A stretch of DNA of 64,000 bases from positions 62,001-126,000 of the forward strand of contig JBDVKF010000044.1 in NCBI GenBank assembly GCA_039960995.1, written 5' to 3'. Position numbers and translations under genes: made by a program. Below the pieces are notes generated by a model. It saw nothing but the letters and a program-made list of their open reading frames with translations. It did not search any database and was not told the origin of the DNA. The number at the start of each line of letters is the position of its first letter. The first letter of the stretch is position 1. Source of the DNA: JABSSA01 sp039960995. GTDB lineage: Bacteria > Pseudomonadota > Alphaproteobacteria > Rhodobacterales > Rhodobacteraceae. Of the stretch, positions 43,916 through 52,960 are shown piece after piece.

Positions 43916-44821
43916 TCATCCCTTGACCGCGCCCGCCGCAATACCGCGTACAAACAGCTTTCCAGACACAAAATAAATGGTTAAAGGCACCAGCCCAGTT
44001 AACAGCGTGGCGGCCATGTTGACGTTGTATTCCTTGACGCCCTGCACTGAATTCACGATGTTATTCAGCTGGACTGTCATCGGGTAATGTTCGGGTTTTG
44101 TATAGATCACGCCGAACAGGAAATCGTTCCAGATGCCCGTCACCTGAATGATCATGCCCACAACGAAGATCGGCAACGACATTGGCAACATGATCTGAAA
44201 ATAGATCCGCCAGAAGCCCGCTCCGTCGACCCGTGCCGCTTTGAACAGCTCTTCGGGAATGGATGCGAAATAGTTTCGGAACAACAACGTCAGAATGGGC
44301 ATGCCAAAGATCGTATGCACCAGAACCAAACCCCAAACAGACCCGTAAAGACCCATTTCCCGCAGGATGATCACAAGCGGATAAAGCATGATTTGGAACG
44401 GGATGAATGCACCGATGATTAGGATGGTGAAAAAGACTTCGGATCCCTTAAAGCGCCAATTGGCCAATGCGTATCCGTTGACCGAGGCGACCGCGATTGA
44501 AAGGATCACGGACGGGATTAAGATTTGGACTGAGTTCCAAAAGCCGCGGCTTAGGCCGTCACAGTTGATACCTGTACAGGCTTCGGACCATGCCTTGACC
44601 CAAGGTTGGAATGTGATTTCAACCGGGGGCGCAAAGACGTTGCCGATGCGGATTTCTGGCATGCCTTTTAGGGACGTGACGATCATCACGTAAAGAGGCA
44701 AGGCATAATACATCGCGATAACGATCAACGTACCGTATAGCATGATGTTTGTGCGTGAAAAGCGGCGCCGTGGACGTGGTCCGCGTGGCTCTGAATGTGC
44801 GTTCAACGTCGCATCAGTCAC
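43916..44821 (-). CDS. Carbohydrate ABC transporter permease (MalG-like)
   Basis: 301-residue inner-membrane permease with six helices and the EAA loop EELFKAARVDGAGFWRIYFQIMLPMSLP that docks on the ATPase. An N-terminal basic cytoplasmic tail precedes the first helix. It overlaps the start of the partner permease by 8 bp. Confidence 0.94.
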   Translation of the reverse strand: MTDATLNAHSEPRGPRPRRRFSRTNIMLYGTLIVIAMYYALPLYVMIVTSLKGMPEIRIGNVFAPPVEITFQPWVKAWSEACTGINCDGLSRGFWNSVQILIPSVILSIAVASVNGYALANWRFKGSEVFFTILIIGAFIPFQIMLYPLVIILREMGLYGSVWGLVLVHTIFGMPILTLLFRNYFASIPEELFKAARVDGAGFWRIYFQIMLPMSLPIFVVGMIIQVTGIWNDFLFGVIYTKPEHYPMTVQLNNIVNSVQGVKEYNVNMAATLLTGLVPLTIYFVSGKLFVRGIAAGAVKG

Positions 44822-45722
44822 GTTTTTTGCCTCCGAATTCGAGGTAGGCCCATGGGATCAGAATGATAACCACGCTGAGCAACATCATTGTTGAGGCCGC
44901 GAAGCCCTGACCAAGGTTTTGGGCTTGGAACATTTTGTCATAGACGTATTTGGCGGGGACTTCGGATGCGATGCCTGGACCACCGGATGTTTGCGCCACG
45001 ACAAGGTCATAGACCTTCACAATGCCGCTGGTGATCAGAACCAAAGCGGTGACAAACACCGGCCGCATCATTGGAATGACGATAAAGACATACGTCTTCC
45101 ATGTCGGGATTCCGTCGACTTTCGACGCTTTCCAAATCTCTTCATCAATCCCGCGCAATCCCGCGAGCATGATCACCATGATCAACCCGGTGCCTTGCCA
45201 GAGACCGGCAATCAGAATGCCGTAAATCACGATGTCGGCGGTATAAAGCGGGTCGAACGTAAAGCTTTCCCAGCCCATTGAACGCACAATCTTTTGAATG
45301 CCGAATTCGGGGTTCAAAATCCATTGCCACACCAGACCCGTGACGATGAAGCTGAGAGCGAAGGGATAAAGGAAGATCGTGCGAAAAATGTTTTCGCCTC
45401 GGATTTTGCGATCAAGCAATGCCGCCAGAGTGAACCCAATCAGAAGGCTTAAGATCAGCGAACAAATACCATAAACAGCCAAATTTTCGATCGACACCAA
45501 CCAGCGCCGCGTGCCCCACAGGCGTTCGTATTGCGACAGACCAACGAAGTCTAATTTCGGCAAGAGGCGCGAGGACGTAAAAGAATAAACGATGGTCCAT
45601 GTCGTAGCGCCAACAAAGACAACCAAGGCCGTCAAGATCATGGGGATCGATGCAATCTTGGCGCTGAGATTGCGCAAAAGGCTACTTGGGCGTCGCGACG
45701 AAGACGCTTGGGCATCGGCCAT
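44814..45722 (-). CDS. Sugar ABC transporter permease (MalF-like)
   Basis: 302-residue permease with six helices and the EAA loop DEEIWKASKVDGIPTWKTYVFIVIPMMRP. It forms the membrane heterodimer with the 43916-44821 product. A stable hairpin lies between it and the binding-protein gene. Confidence 0.94.
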   Translation of the reverse strand: MADAQASSSRRPSSLLRNLSAKIASIPMILTALVVFVGATTWTIVYSFTSSRLLPKLDFVGLSQYERLWGTRRWLVSIENLAVYGICSLILSLLIGFTLAALLDRKIRGENIFRTIFLYPFALSFIVTGLVWQWILNPEFGIQKIVRSMGWESFTFDPLYTADIVIYGILIAGLWQGTGLIMVIMLAGLRGIDEEIWKASKVDGIPTWKTYVFIVIPMMRPVFVTALVLITSGIVKVYDLVVAQTSGGPGIASEVPAKYVYDKMFQAQNLGQGFAASTMMLLSVVIILIPWAYLEFGGKKRD

Positions 45723-45755
45723 TTCGGACCTCCAAAGGTATAGGAAAGCTGCAGG

Positions 45756-45786
45756 TGCACCCGTCGCATGAAACGCGGCGGGTGCA
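45756..45786 (-). terminator. Intercistronic hairpin after the binding-protein gene
   Basis: TGCACCCG.CGC (45756-45767) pairs with GCG.CGGGTGCA (45775-45786), 11 base pairs with one mismatch and no T-run. It sits between the binding protein and first permease. It probably protects or attenuates the transcript so that binding protein exceeds permease; inference. Confidence 0.5.
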
Positions 45787-45793
45787 GTGTGGC

Positions 45794-47029
45794 TTAGTCT
45801 GCGTTGGCAATGATGTCCGCGTATGCAGCTTGTGCATCGGATGTTGTATAGGACGTGTCATTCCAGAACTCGACCATCAGATCTTCGATCTGACTTGTCG
45901 TGTCCGGGCTCAGAACTTGGTTGCCATCAGGAAGGATTGATCCTGCAGCCAGAATGTCGAGACCTTTTTTCATGCAATCATTCGCAGCTTCAAGATCGAT
46001 ATCACCGCGCACTGGCAGCGAACCTTTCTTAAGATTGAACGCGACTTGAACTTCTTTCGAAATCATCAGGGTCGCCAGTTCTTTTTGCGCCGCTTCAATC
46101 ACCGGGTCGTCTTGCTTGGGGAAATAGAAGGCATCCCCACCGGTCGAAATAACTTCGTTTACGCCAAGACCAGGGAGGCAGGAGTAATCTTGACCAGCGA
46201 CCTGTTCTGCAATTTGGAATTCACCTTGCGCCCAATCCCCCATGATTTGCCCGCCAGCTTGGCCGGTGATCACAAGGTTTGTCGCTTGATTCCAATCCTG
46301 AACCGTCGACCCTTTAGACAGCGAACGGGCTGCGCCAAACGCTTCCCAGACTTTTGTCATCTCTGCGCCAGCTGCCGCGTCAGCATCTTTGTTGACATTG
46401 ATTTTTGTCCACAGGTCCTGACCGCCGATTGCTACGGCAAGTACGCCAAATGCACCATTTGATTGCCAAGGCTGCTGCCCCATCGCCAAAGGAATTTTGC
46501 CTGCGTCTTCAAGCTTGGGGGCTGCAGCGACAAATTCGGCCCAGTTTGCCGGTACATCTACGCCCGCGTCGGCATAGGCTTTGTGGCTTAGCCAAATCCA
46601 CTGCCACGAGTGAATATTAACGGGAACGCAATAGATTTTGCCATCAACGGTGCAGCTGTCCAGCAGCGAAACAGGGTTAACAATGTCACGCCAGCCGCCC
46701 GCTTCTGCGATGTCGGTCAGGTCCAGCATCAGACCGGCTTCTACCAGTTCTTCAGCTTGGCGACCGTGGTTCAGCTGTGTGGCGTGCATTGGGTCGCCGC
46801 CAATAATTCGGCTCACAATGATTGGACGTGCTGTGCCGCCGGAACCGGCAATCGCGCCATCGACCCAGTTGTGGTCTGTTTGGCCGTTAAAGGCGCTTGC
46901 AAACTCGGCAACTGCGGCGGCTTCGCCACCTGATGTCCACCAATGCGTAACTTCTAAATCAGCACTTTGCGCGATGTGTGGAAGCGCGACCGAAAGCGAT
47001 AGAGCGGCTGCCCAAGACAGTATCTTCAT
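45794..47029 (-). CDS. Carbohydrate ABC transporter substrate-binding protein
   Basis: 411-residue periplasmic binding protein. It has a Sec signal peptide ending HIAQSA near residue 23, then LEVTHWWTSGGEAAAV, the start typical of glucose/mannose-type CUT1 binding proteins, and VPVNIHSWQWIWL and DWAQGEF in the two lobes. With the GH2 enzyme this suggests a mannose or mannoside import system. The ATG at 47029 follows GGGAGGAAAC. Two LacI-type operators lie just upstream. Confidence 0.92.
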   Translation of the reverse strand: MKILSWAAALSLSVALPHIAQSADLEVTHWWTSGGEAAAVAEFASAFNGQTDHNWVDGAIAGSGGTARPIIVSRIIGGDPMHATQLNHGRQAEELVEAGLMLDLTDIAEAGGWRDIVNPVSLLDSCTVDGKIYCVPVNIHSWQWIWLSHKAYADAGVDVPANWAEFVAAAPKLEDAGKIPLAMGQQPWQSNGAFGVLAVAIGGQDLWTKINVNKDADAAAGAEMTKVWEAFGAARSLSKGSTVQDWNQATNLVITGQAGGQIMGDWAQGEFQIAEQVAGQDYSCLPGLGVNEVISTGGDAFYFPKQDDPVIEAAQKELATLMISKEVQVAFNLKKGSLPVRGDIDLEAANDCMKKGLDILAAGSILPDGNQVLSPDTTSQIEDLMVEFWNDTSYTTSDAQAAYADIIANAD

Positions 47030-47045
47030 TGTTTCCTCCCAAAAA

Positions 47046-47080
47046 CTGTATCGTTGCAGAAACAACCTATATCGTTACAG
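47046..47080. promoter_or_regulatory. Two LacI-type operators
   Basis: CTGTATCGTTGCAG (47046-47059) and CTATATCGTTACAG (47067-47080) are imperfect palindromes with a central CG and share TATCGTT.CAG. The centres are 21 bp apart, two helical turns. They lie 17-51 bp upstream of the binding-protein start, where a LacI protein could block the operon. Confidence 0.65.
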
Positions 47081-47231
47081 TTGCAAAAATCAATCTTGTA
47101 CTTATAAACTTTCACGATGACGAAGATGGCCCAAGAAAACCTCAAGAAAACCTCGAGGAAACTGATGCAATCGACCCAATTTAAATATCGAAACTTCGAT
47201 AACCCGCTCAAAATTTGTGTAGGTGCTTGGG

Positions 47232-48263
47232 ATGAGTGATTCGGTCGAAAAGCGCCGTAACGGAACGGAACGTCCAACGTTGCGTACCATCGCAAACCTG
47301 ACAGGTCTCGCGGTGACAACAGTATCGCGCGCGTTAAATGATGCGCCAGATATTGGCCAAGCGACAAAGGAAAAGGTCCGCAACGTTGCCAAAGAAGTAG
47401 GGTATCGCCCCAATCGGGCAGGTGTTCGGCTTCGCACTGGGAAAACAAATGTGATTTCGTTGGTCGTATCCAGCGAAGAACACATGGTTAATCACACGGC
47501 GCAACTGGTCTATTCAATTTCCGACACATTGCGTGGCACGCCTTACCATATGATTGTTACCCCGTTTTCGTCAGAAGACGACCCAATGGAAGCTATCCGT
47601 TACATTGTTGAAACCGGCTCTGCTGATGGGGTGATTATCAATCAGATCAAACCGCAAGACGAACGCGTCAAATACATGTTGGACCACGATTTTCCGTTCG
47701 CGACACATGGCCGGACGGATGCGGGGTGGTCCCATCCTTATTTTGATTTCGACAACACTGCGTTTGGTGAATTGGCTTTGCAAAAACTGGCAGCCAGAGG
47801 TCGCAAGAACATTGTGATGATCGCGCCGCCCTTCGACCAGAACTATGCACGTCATATGATTGACGGGATGCATTCGGCTGCGATTGCCGCCAATGTGAAT
47901 GTCGAGTTGCTGCAAGACGTGTTCAACAATTCATCGTTTTCCAGTCTTGAAGCTGAGATCAAACGTGTGATGTCCCAAAAGTCACCACCGGATGGGATAA
48001 TCTCGTCTTCGACGGCTGCAACAATTGCGGCCGTTACGACCATTGAATCTTGCGGCATGACAATTGGAAAGGATGTGGACCTTGTTGGGAAGGAAGCAGT
48101 CCCATTTCTAGGTTACTTTCGCAGGAACATCATTGTCGTGCGTGAAGATGTCCGACAGGCCGGGACGTTTCTAACCGAAGCGTTGATGCGTCGCATCCGA
48201 TCACCCCAAGATCCTCCAATGATGAATATTGAGTCTCCGAAAGTGGCAGATGACTTGGGCTGA
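47232..48263 (+). CDS. LacI family transcriptional regulator
   Basis: 343-residue repressor. N-terminal LacI HTH with hinge (about residues 16-70: TLRTIANLTGLAVTTVSRALND, then VGYRPNRAGVRLRTG) and a periplasmic-binding-protein-like sensor domain. ATG 47232 is preferred to a TTG at 47223. It is divergent from the sugar importer/mannosidase operon and a terminator follows, so it is monocistronic. Likely inducer: a sugar taken up by the importer. Confidence 0.93.
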   Translation: MSDSVEKRRNGTERPTLRTIANLTGLAVTTVSRALNDAPDIGQATKEKVRNVAKEVGYRPNRAGVRLRTGKTNVISLVVSSEEHMVNHTAQLVYSISDTLRGTPYHMIVTPFSSEDDPMEAIRYIVETGSADGVIINQIKPQDERVKYMLDHDFPFATHGRTDAGWSHPYFDFDNTAFGELALQKLAARGRKNIVMIAPPFDQNYARHMIDGMHSAAIAANVNVELLQDVFNNSSFSSLEAEIKRVMSQKSPPDGIISSSTAATIAAVTTIESCGMTIGKDVDLVGKEAVPFLGYFRRNIIVVREDVRQAGTFLTEALMRRIRSPQDPPMMNIESPKVADDLG

Positions 48264-48270
48264 AAAGCGA

Positions 48271-48302
48271 AAAGCGACACAGGGAATCCTGCGTCGCTTT
48301 AA
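48271..48302 (+). terminator. Terminator after the LacI gene
   Basis: AAAGCGAC.CAGG / CCTG.GTCGCTTT, nearly perfect 12-bp hairpin with a 4-nt loop, then TTTAATT. Confidence 0.8.
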
Positions 48303-48322
48303 TTGTTTATACTACGAATAGC

Positions 48323-49906
48323 TTATTTGACGGCAAGTGCTGCGGGATTGTGAACCCAGACTTCAACACGTCGATTTACCTTACGACCGGGGCGAGTTTC
48401 GTTGCACGCCAATGGTGAGAGTTCACCATACCCGACTGAGCGCGCTTTGATGCGATCCGACAATTCAGGATAACGGGACACCAATGCCTGACGGACAATT
48501 TCTGCACGTTGAAGGGCAAGGAATTGGTTCAGGTCCGCACGGCCCACTGAGTCCGAAAAGCCCATGAAATAGACTTGGGTATTCTTGTATTCTGGGCTCA
48601 TAGCCATTTTGGCCAATGCTTCCAGTTCCGCATAGTCGGTGGCATCCAATTCGGTCGACCCGTTATCAAAACGAATAGTGGTCGACAGACGTTTTGCGTT
48701 GCTCATAAGCTTGAGCATCTTTTTAGTGCCGTCCATGCTGACACCGTCGTCTTCGCGCATCACGGCATGTGTGACCCGCAGACCTTGAGTGTTTAAGGCT
48801 TCGGATGTGATTGCGCGGTCAACAAACCCAGCTTGGCGAATGACGCTTTGAGCCTCGTCTGAGGCAATGTAATCTTGAAAGCTCTGGATCGCTTTGGGCG
48901 TTTCAGCACCGGTTTTATAAAGATAGACTGGACGCGACAACGGGTATTCACCGGTTTTGATTGTGAAGTGGGTCGCAGGGACGCGGATGCCGCACACACC
49001 TTCGATTTCCAACGTTGTGACACCAGCGCGGTGTACAAAACTGGTCAACCCAAATCCATTTGGGTCATTGCGAACGGCTTCGGCGATTTCTGCGTCGCTT
49101 TGCAAGATTTCCATGCGCGCTTTGATCTGTTCGCGGTTTGGCGTCATCAAGACTTCTTGCAACAGTTCACGTGAGCTACTTTCTGCTTCACGCAGGTAAA
49201 TTGTGATCGGACCTGGGGCCCGCCCGAGCTGCGACCAGTCGTTTAACTTGCCCGAAAATATTTGGGCGACGTTGGTTTCCGACATTGCGCGAACAGGGTT
49301 TTCTGGATGCGTAACAACCAACAGTCCGTCATATGCGATGACGTTTTCCTGTTCTTCTGATCGCAAGCGCCCCAAGCCGGAAATCTCTGCTGTCGTTTGC
49401 TCAAGCGTGTTTGCTGTGCGTGTTGTAAATGCAGCTTGGACCGCGTTTTGGTTCAGCTTGTTAAGACCCATTGCCGAATTTGAATGTACGAATTCGACGC
49501 TTAGGTCCGTGCCGTCCTCTACATTCATCTGGTACATGTTAAATGCTTCGTCTTCAGCCGCCGTTTCCACGGTTGCGTTCATTGAGTCGGCATATGACAT
49601 GAACAGTTCTGGCAAAAGCTCCTTCGTAACGGTGCGCGAACCCGCAACTTTGAATTCAACCAAAGCGGGCTCTGACGAGGGACATGCCGCGCCTTCGCAG
49701 GTGACGATGTTAGCGCCTAAAACCAAATCCCCTAAAACTGTGCGAACGGTGTAAACGTAGCCGTCGAAATTTAGGATTTCACCTTGAATTGCGGTTCCGC
49801 CAGTTTTTGCATGCAAAGTGACCATCTCGGCCTGCGCCCATCCAGCACAGAGTGCGAAAACTGAAGCACCAAGTAGTTTAGTCATTTTGGACTTGAGTGG
49901 TGTCAT
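48323..49906 (-). CDS. Phosphate-binding-like (PstS) domain fused to OmpA domain
   Basis: 527-residue exported protein. Signal peptide to about residue 26 (AGWAQA). A PstS/PBP-like domain (about 75-385) has the substrate-loop patterns FVHSNSAMGLNKL, FSGKLNDWSQLG and GFGLTSFVHRAG. A C-terminal OmpA domain (about 400-520) has TIRFDNGSTELDATDYAELEALA, GFSDSVGRADLNQFLALQRAEIVRQAL and GELSPLACNETRPGRKVNRRVEVW, which bind peptidoglycan. The fusion would hold a phosphate (or other anion) binder on the cell wall. No pst transport gene is nearby. Confidence 0.87.
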   Translation of the reverse strand: MTPLKSKMTKLLGASVFALCAGWAQAEMVTLHAKTGGTAIQGEILNFDGYVYTVRTVLGDLVLGANIVTCEGAACPSSEPALVEFKVAGSRTVTKELLPELFMSYADSMNATVETAAEDEAFNMYQMNVEDGTDLSVEFVHSNSAMGLNKLNQNAVQAAFTTRTANTLEQTTAEISGLGRLRSEEQENVIAYDGLLVVTHPENPVRAMSETNVAQIFSGKLNDWSQLGRAPGPITIYLREAESSSRELLQEVLMTPNREQIKARMEILQSDAEIAEAVRNDPNGFGLTSFVHRAGVTTLEIEGVCGIRVPATHFTIKTGEYPLSRPVYLYKTGAETPKAIQSFQDYIASDEAQSVIRQAGFVDRAITSEALNTQGLRVTHAVMREDDGVSMDGTKKMLKLMSNAKRLSTTIRFDNGSTELDATDYAELEALAKMAMSPEYKNTQVYFMGFSDSVGRADLNQFLALQRAEIVRQALVSRYPELSDRIKARSVGYGELSPLACNETRPGRKVNRRVEVWVHNPAALAVK

Positions 49907-49970
49907 CGGATGTTCCTTTCACTCAGATCGATAGATTTCTATTGGTGTAAAAAATGCAAAGTGAAGTTAC

Positions 49971-50942
49971 TCAGTTAACAGGGCGGCTTTGCCGCAATCG
50001 TTCAGCACGCGCTCGTGCTTTCAAGGAATGGGCGTATACCCGAACATTCGGAATTTCAGCGATTTCGCTGGCCATAAACCAATCAACGGCAGCAAGAGCA
50101 CCGTTGTTGCAATAGGTGATGACGTCATTGAATTCCCAGTCGAGATCAGCTTTCTTGATACGCATGAAAATGGACTGGTCGCTGGCCGCAGTTGCACCAT
50201 CACCGGTGACAAGTTCTTCTGCATTCAGGGTAAAGGACCCATCCAAAGACGCATCTTTCATGATTTGTTTGATTGGTCGGGCGTCCAGCAATTGTGCCGT
50301 ACTTGTTCCATCTAAAACGGCGTCAACATCTTCGTGGGTGGCAAGCCAGGATTGATCCAGTTGGACAACAACGTCCGACCGGACAATTTCAGTCGACTGC
50401 GTGGAGACTGTCCCGCCGATATCTTTCCATCCTTGGATGCCGCCATTCAAGATTGCCATGTTGTCGAAACCGGCGCTTTTAAGTGTCCAGTAGACGAAAG
50501 CTGCGGACCCAAAATTACCTTTGGCAGCACTTGAATGAACAATGACGATGGGTCTGTCGTATGTCAGTCCGGATGATTGCATCAATTCGGTCAACTGCTC
50601 GTCGGAAGGTACTGACAATGGGTCATTCCAAAGACTACGCCACTGCCCATAAGGGACATTGACTGACTCCGGGATGTGCCCTTTTTCATAGCTAAACCGC
50701 GCACGCAATGCGGACTCGCTGCGAATGTCGAGCAGGTAAGGTTGCGTAACCGCCATAAGGTTCTTCAAGTCTGTCGGGCCAAGCAGCGGAGGTATGAAAA
50801 CCTGCTGCTGAACAGGTTCAGGCTTAATGACTTGAAATTTTGCAGCGTCTCTCGCTTCTGCAAAGCCCACTCCGACAGAACCAAACACAGTGAGTATTGC
50901 GAGTAGCAACGCCCGGTACGTTATTCGTCCAATTACAGCCAT
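49971..50942 (-). CDS. Exported tandem rhodanese-like sulfurtransferase
   Basis: 323-residue protein. It has a signal peptide (about residues 8-28, VGFAEA), a first rhodanese domain (about 55-180) whose active loop is VHSSAAKG (Ser where Cys usually is) and a second domain (about 195-300) with the loop TYCNNGALA containing Cys278. An inactive N-terminal and active C-terminal domain is the normal arrangement for thiosulfate:cyanide or 3-mercaptopyruvate sulfurtransferases. Export makes a periplasmic sulfur-transfer role likely. It is upstream of the PstS-OmpA gene on the same strand (64 bp gap). Confidence 0.87.
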   Translation of the reverse strand: MAVIGRITYRALLLAILTVFGSVGVGFAEARDAAKFQVIKPEPVQQQVFIPPLLGPTDLKNLMAVTQPYLLDIRSESALRARFSYEKGHIPESVNVPYGQWRSLWNDPLSVPSDEQLTELMQSSGLTYDRPIVIVHSSAAKGNFGSAAFVYWTLKSAGFDNMAILNGGIQGWKDIGGTVSTQSTEIVRSDVVVQLDQSWLATHEDVDAVLDGTSTAQLLDARPIKQIMKDASLDGSFTLNAEELVTGDGATAASDQSIFMRIKKADLDWEFNDVITYCNNGALAAVDWFMASEIAEIPNVRVYAHSLKARARAERLRQSRPVN

Positions 50943-51293
50943 CGATTCTGCCTACAAATTTAATCACAATTTAGGCATCGCAAACACGTTAGGCGAGAAT
51001 AGGGCGCTTAAATGGCCAAATAAGGCGCACAAGCCGAGAATGTTCTGGCTTTGGGTACAATCGCACTTTGGTCTCTTGGGCATAGTTTGTAAACGATGAC
51101 GATCAATTTTCCGAGTGATTCGGCTTTGAAACGCCATTTTTTTGTCAACGAGAATTGTGTTGGTTGGTGGTCAGGATTTTGAGCCGACACGCGGGATTTG
51201 TTCAGAATTTCGGTGTGTTGGAGAAAAGAAATTCAGTCGGTTTCTATCTTTGAGGACAGATCGATGAAACAGATACACACTTGTCTTACTCAG
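50943..51293. other. Non-coding gap downstream of the inositol operon
   Basis: 351 bp between the class II aldolase stop and the rhodanese start. No ORF with coding character; the likely rhodanese promoter region and the operon's transcription end fall here, though no strong terminator hairpin was seen. Confidence 0.4.
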
Positions 51294-52121
51294 TCATGTC
51301 CACGCATCGCGTAACAGCTTTTGGATTAGCGGAGCTCTGGTTTCGCGTACGCCACGTGCGATGGCGAGCCGGTCAAAGATGTGATCGTCATTGGCAAGAA
51401 CATCTCGCAATGCACTGCCATAAGCTTGCCTGATTTCAGTGCCCAAATTGATCTTGCACACTGCAAAATCACGCGCTGCTCTTGCGCGATTGTCTGGCGG
51501 AACACCAGAACCGCCATGTATCACCAAGGGCGCTGGGGTTGCAGCGCGAATGTCGGTAAGGCGGTCCCAATTCAGCGGTGTTGAATGGTCCGGGGTCAAA
51601 TGCACATTGCCAATTGAAATCGCAAGGCAATCGATCTGTGTTTCGCTCGCAAACCGCGCGGCATCTTGTGCTGCAGTCATGTTAGAAGCTGCCCCGCCTG
51701 CATATCCAACAACGCCGACTTCGCCCTCCGTACTTGCACCATGCGCGCGCGCCAAAGCCACAACCTTTTGGGTTATGGAAATATTCTCATCCAGCGGTAA
51801 TTCCGATCCATCAAACATCACACTTGAAAAACCGGCGTCCAAAGCGGTTTCGCAATCTTCCAGTGAATGCCCATGATCAAGATGCGCAACAACTGGGATG
51901 CTGGCTTGGTCGGCAAGCGTGCGAAACATCTCGCCCCATATCCGCAATGGAATGGCCGCGCGTGCGCCCGGACCTGCAGACAATATGATCGGTATGCCTT
52001 CTGCTTCCCCGGCGGCCACGAACGCCTCTGCGTCTTCCCAACTTAGGCAAACCATACCCAAAGCAGCCCCACCTCGCGAAAGGGCCGCATCAAGGACAGG
52101 CGTGAGGGGAACCAGAGGCAT
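51294..52121 (-). CDS. iolJ: Class II aldolase, probable IolJ (6-phospho-5-dehydro-2-deoxygluconate aldolase)
   Basis: 275-residue class II fructose-bisphosphate aldolase-family enzyme. Zinc ligands and substrate residues are in HLDHGHS, SSVMFDGSELPLDENI, STEGEVGVVG, AISIGNVH and VIHGGSGVP. In inositol breakdown the IolJ reaction splits 2-deoxy-5-keto-gluconate-6-phosphate into dihydroxyacetone phosphate and malonate semialdehyde; its place directly after iolB supports this. It is translationally coupled to iolB (TAATG). General fructose-bisphosphate aldolase is the alternative. Confidence 0.82.
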   Translation of the reverse strand: MPLVPLTPVLDAALSRGGAALGMVCLSWEDAEAFVAAGEAEGIPIILSAGPGARAAIPLRIWGEMFRTLADQASIPVVAHLDHGHSLEDCETALDAGFSSVMFDGSELPLDENISITQKVVALARAHGASTEGEVGVVGYAGGAASNMTAAQDAARFASETQIDCLAISIGNVHLTPDHSTPLNWDRLTDIRAATPAPLVIHGGSGVPPDNRARAARDFAVCKINLGTEIRQAYGSALRDVLANDDHIFDRLAIARGVRETRAPLIQKLLRDAWT

Positions 52122-52960
52122 TATTTAAACTTTGCAACCATATCCTTGATGCCCGGGATCGTTTCGACCTGATAGGCATGCGTTGGTTGGAAATACTGCA
52201 CCAAGGACCGCTGCGAATTCCCGGCAAGGATTGTAAAGTAATACATCTCGTATCCTGGGGCTGCGACACATGGGTGGTACCCTTTTTCGATCTTGATGGT
52301 CGATCCATCGACCAAGTGATGGGCTTGTCCAACTTCTCCGTCAACGTGTTGGAGAAGTTGGATACCAAACCCATGATCCGGTTTGAACCGAAAATTATAG
52401 ACTTCGTCGTGATGGGTTTCGTCGGGCAAACGGTCCGTGTCGTGTTTATGAGGGGGAAAGCCGGACCAGCCACCGGCCCCGACCGTAAACAATTCTGACA
52501 CAAGCAAACGCCCCACCTGACCGGGTGGGTTTTGACCTAGAATGTGTTTGATTTTGCGATGTGTTTTGGTGTCATCTGATCCGTATTGAACGGGATCGAT
52601 GTTATCGGGGCGGATTGCAAAAGGCTTGTACACCTCATCAAATTTTGCCCCGGCGATAAAGACTTCGGTTTTCGTTGTCGCCTTCATCTGGACCCGTGCA
52701 CCGACAGGAGCATAGACACCCGCAGGTTCGCCATCCCACACGTCACTGCCACGTTCACCAATGCCTGCGGTGCTGAAATCTTCGATCTGGATGTCGACGG
52801 TGCCTGTCGCAGGAACAATGCAGGTTTCGTATCCCGCAACATGACTTTCAAAGGTGTCACCTGCGTTCAACAGGACGCGGTTGAAATAAACCAACGGGGT
52901 CATTGCGTCATTGGCGTCAACAATCGCAGAGTTGGCGTTATCAAATGGGGGAATATGCAT
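52121..52960 (-). CDS. iolB: 5-deoxy-glucuronate isomerase IolB
   Basis: 279-residue bicupin enzyme that converts 5-deoxy-glucuronate to 2-deoxy-5-keto-gluconate. The cupin metal motifs GGWSGFPPHKHDTDRLPDETHHDEVYNFRF and GYHPCVAAPGYEMYYF identify IolB. It overlaps both neighbours by one base (TAATG and TGATG). Confidence 0.94.
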   Translation of the reverse strand: MHIPPFDNANSAIVDANDAMTPLVYFNRVLLNAGDTFESHVAGYETCIVPATGTVDIQIEDFSTAGIGERGSDVWDGEPAGVYAPVGARVQMKATTKTEVFIAGAKFDEVYKPFAIRPDNIDPVQYGSDDTKTHRKIKHILGQNPPGQVGRLLVSELFTVGAGGWSGFPPHKHDTDRLPDETHHDEVYNFRFKPDHGFGIQLLQHVDGEVGQAHHLVDGSTIKIEKGYHPCVAAPGYEMYYFTILAGNSQRSLVQYFQPTHAYQVETIPGIKDMVAKFK

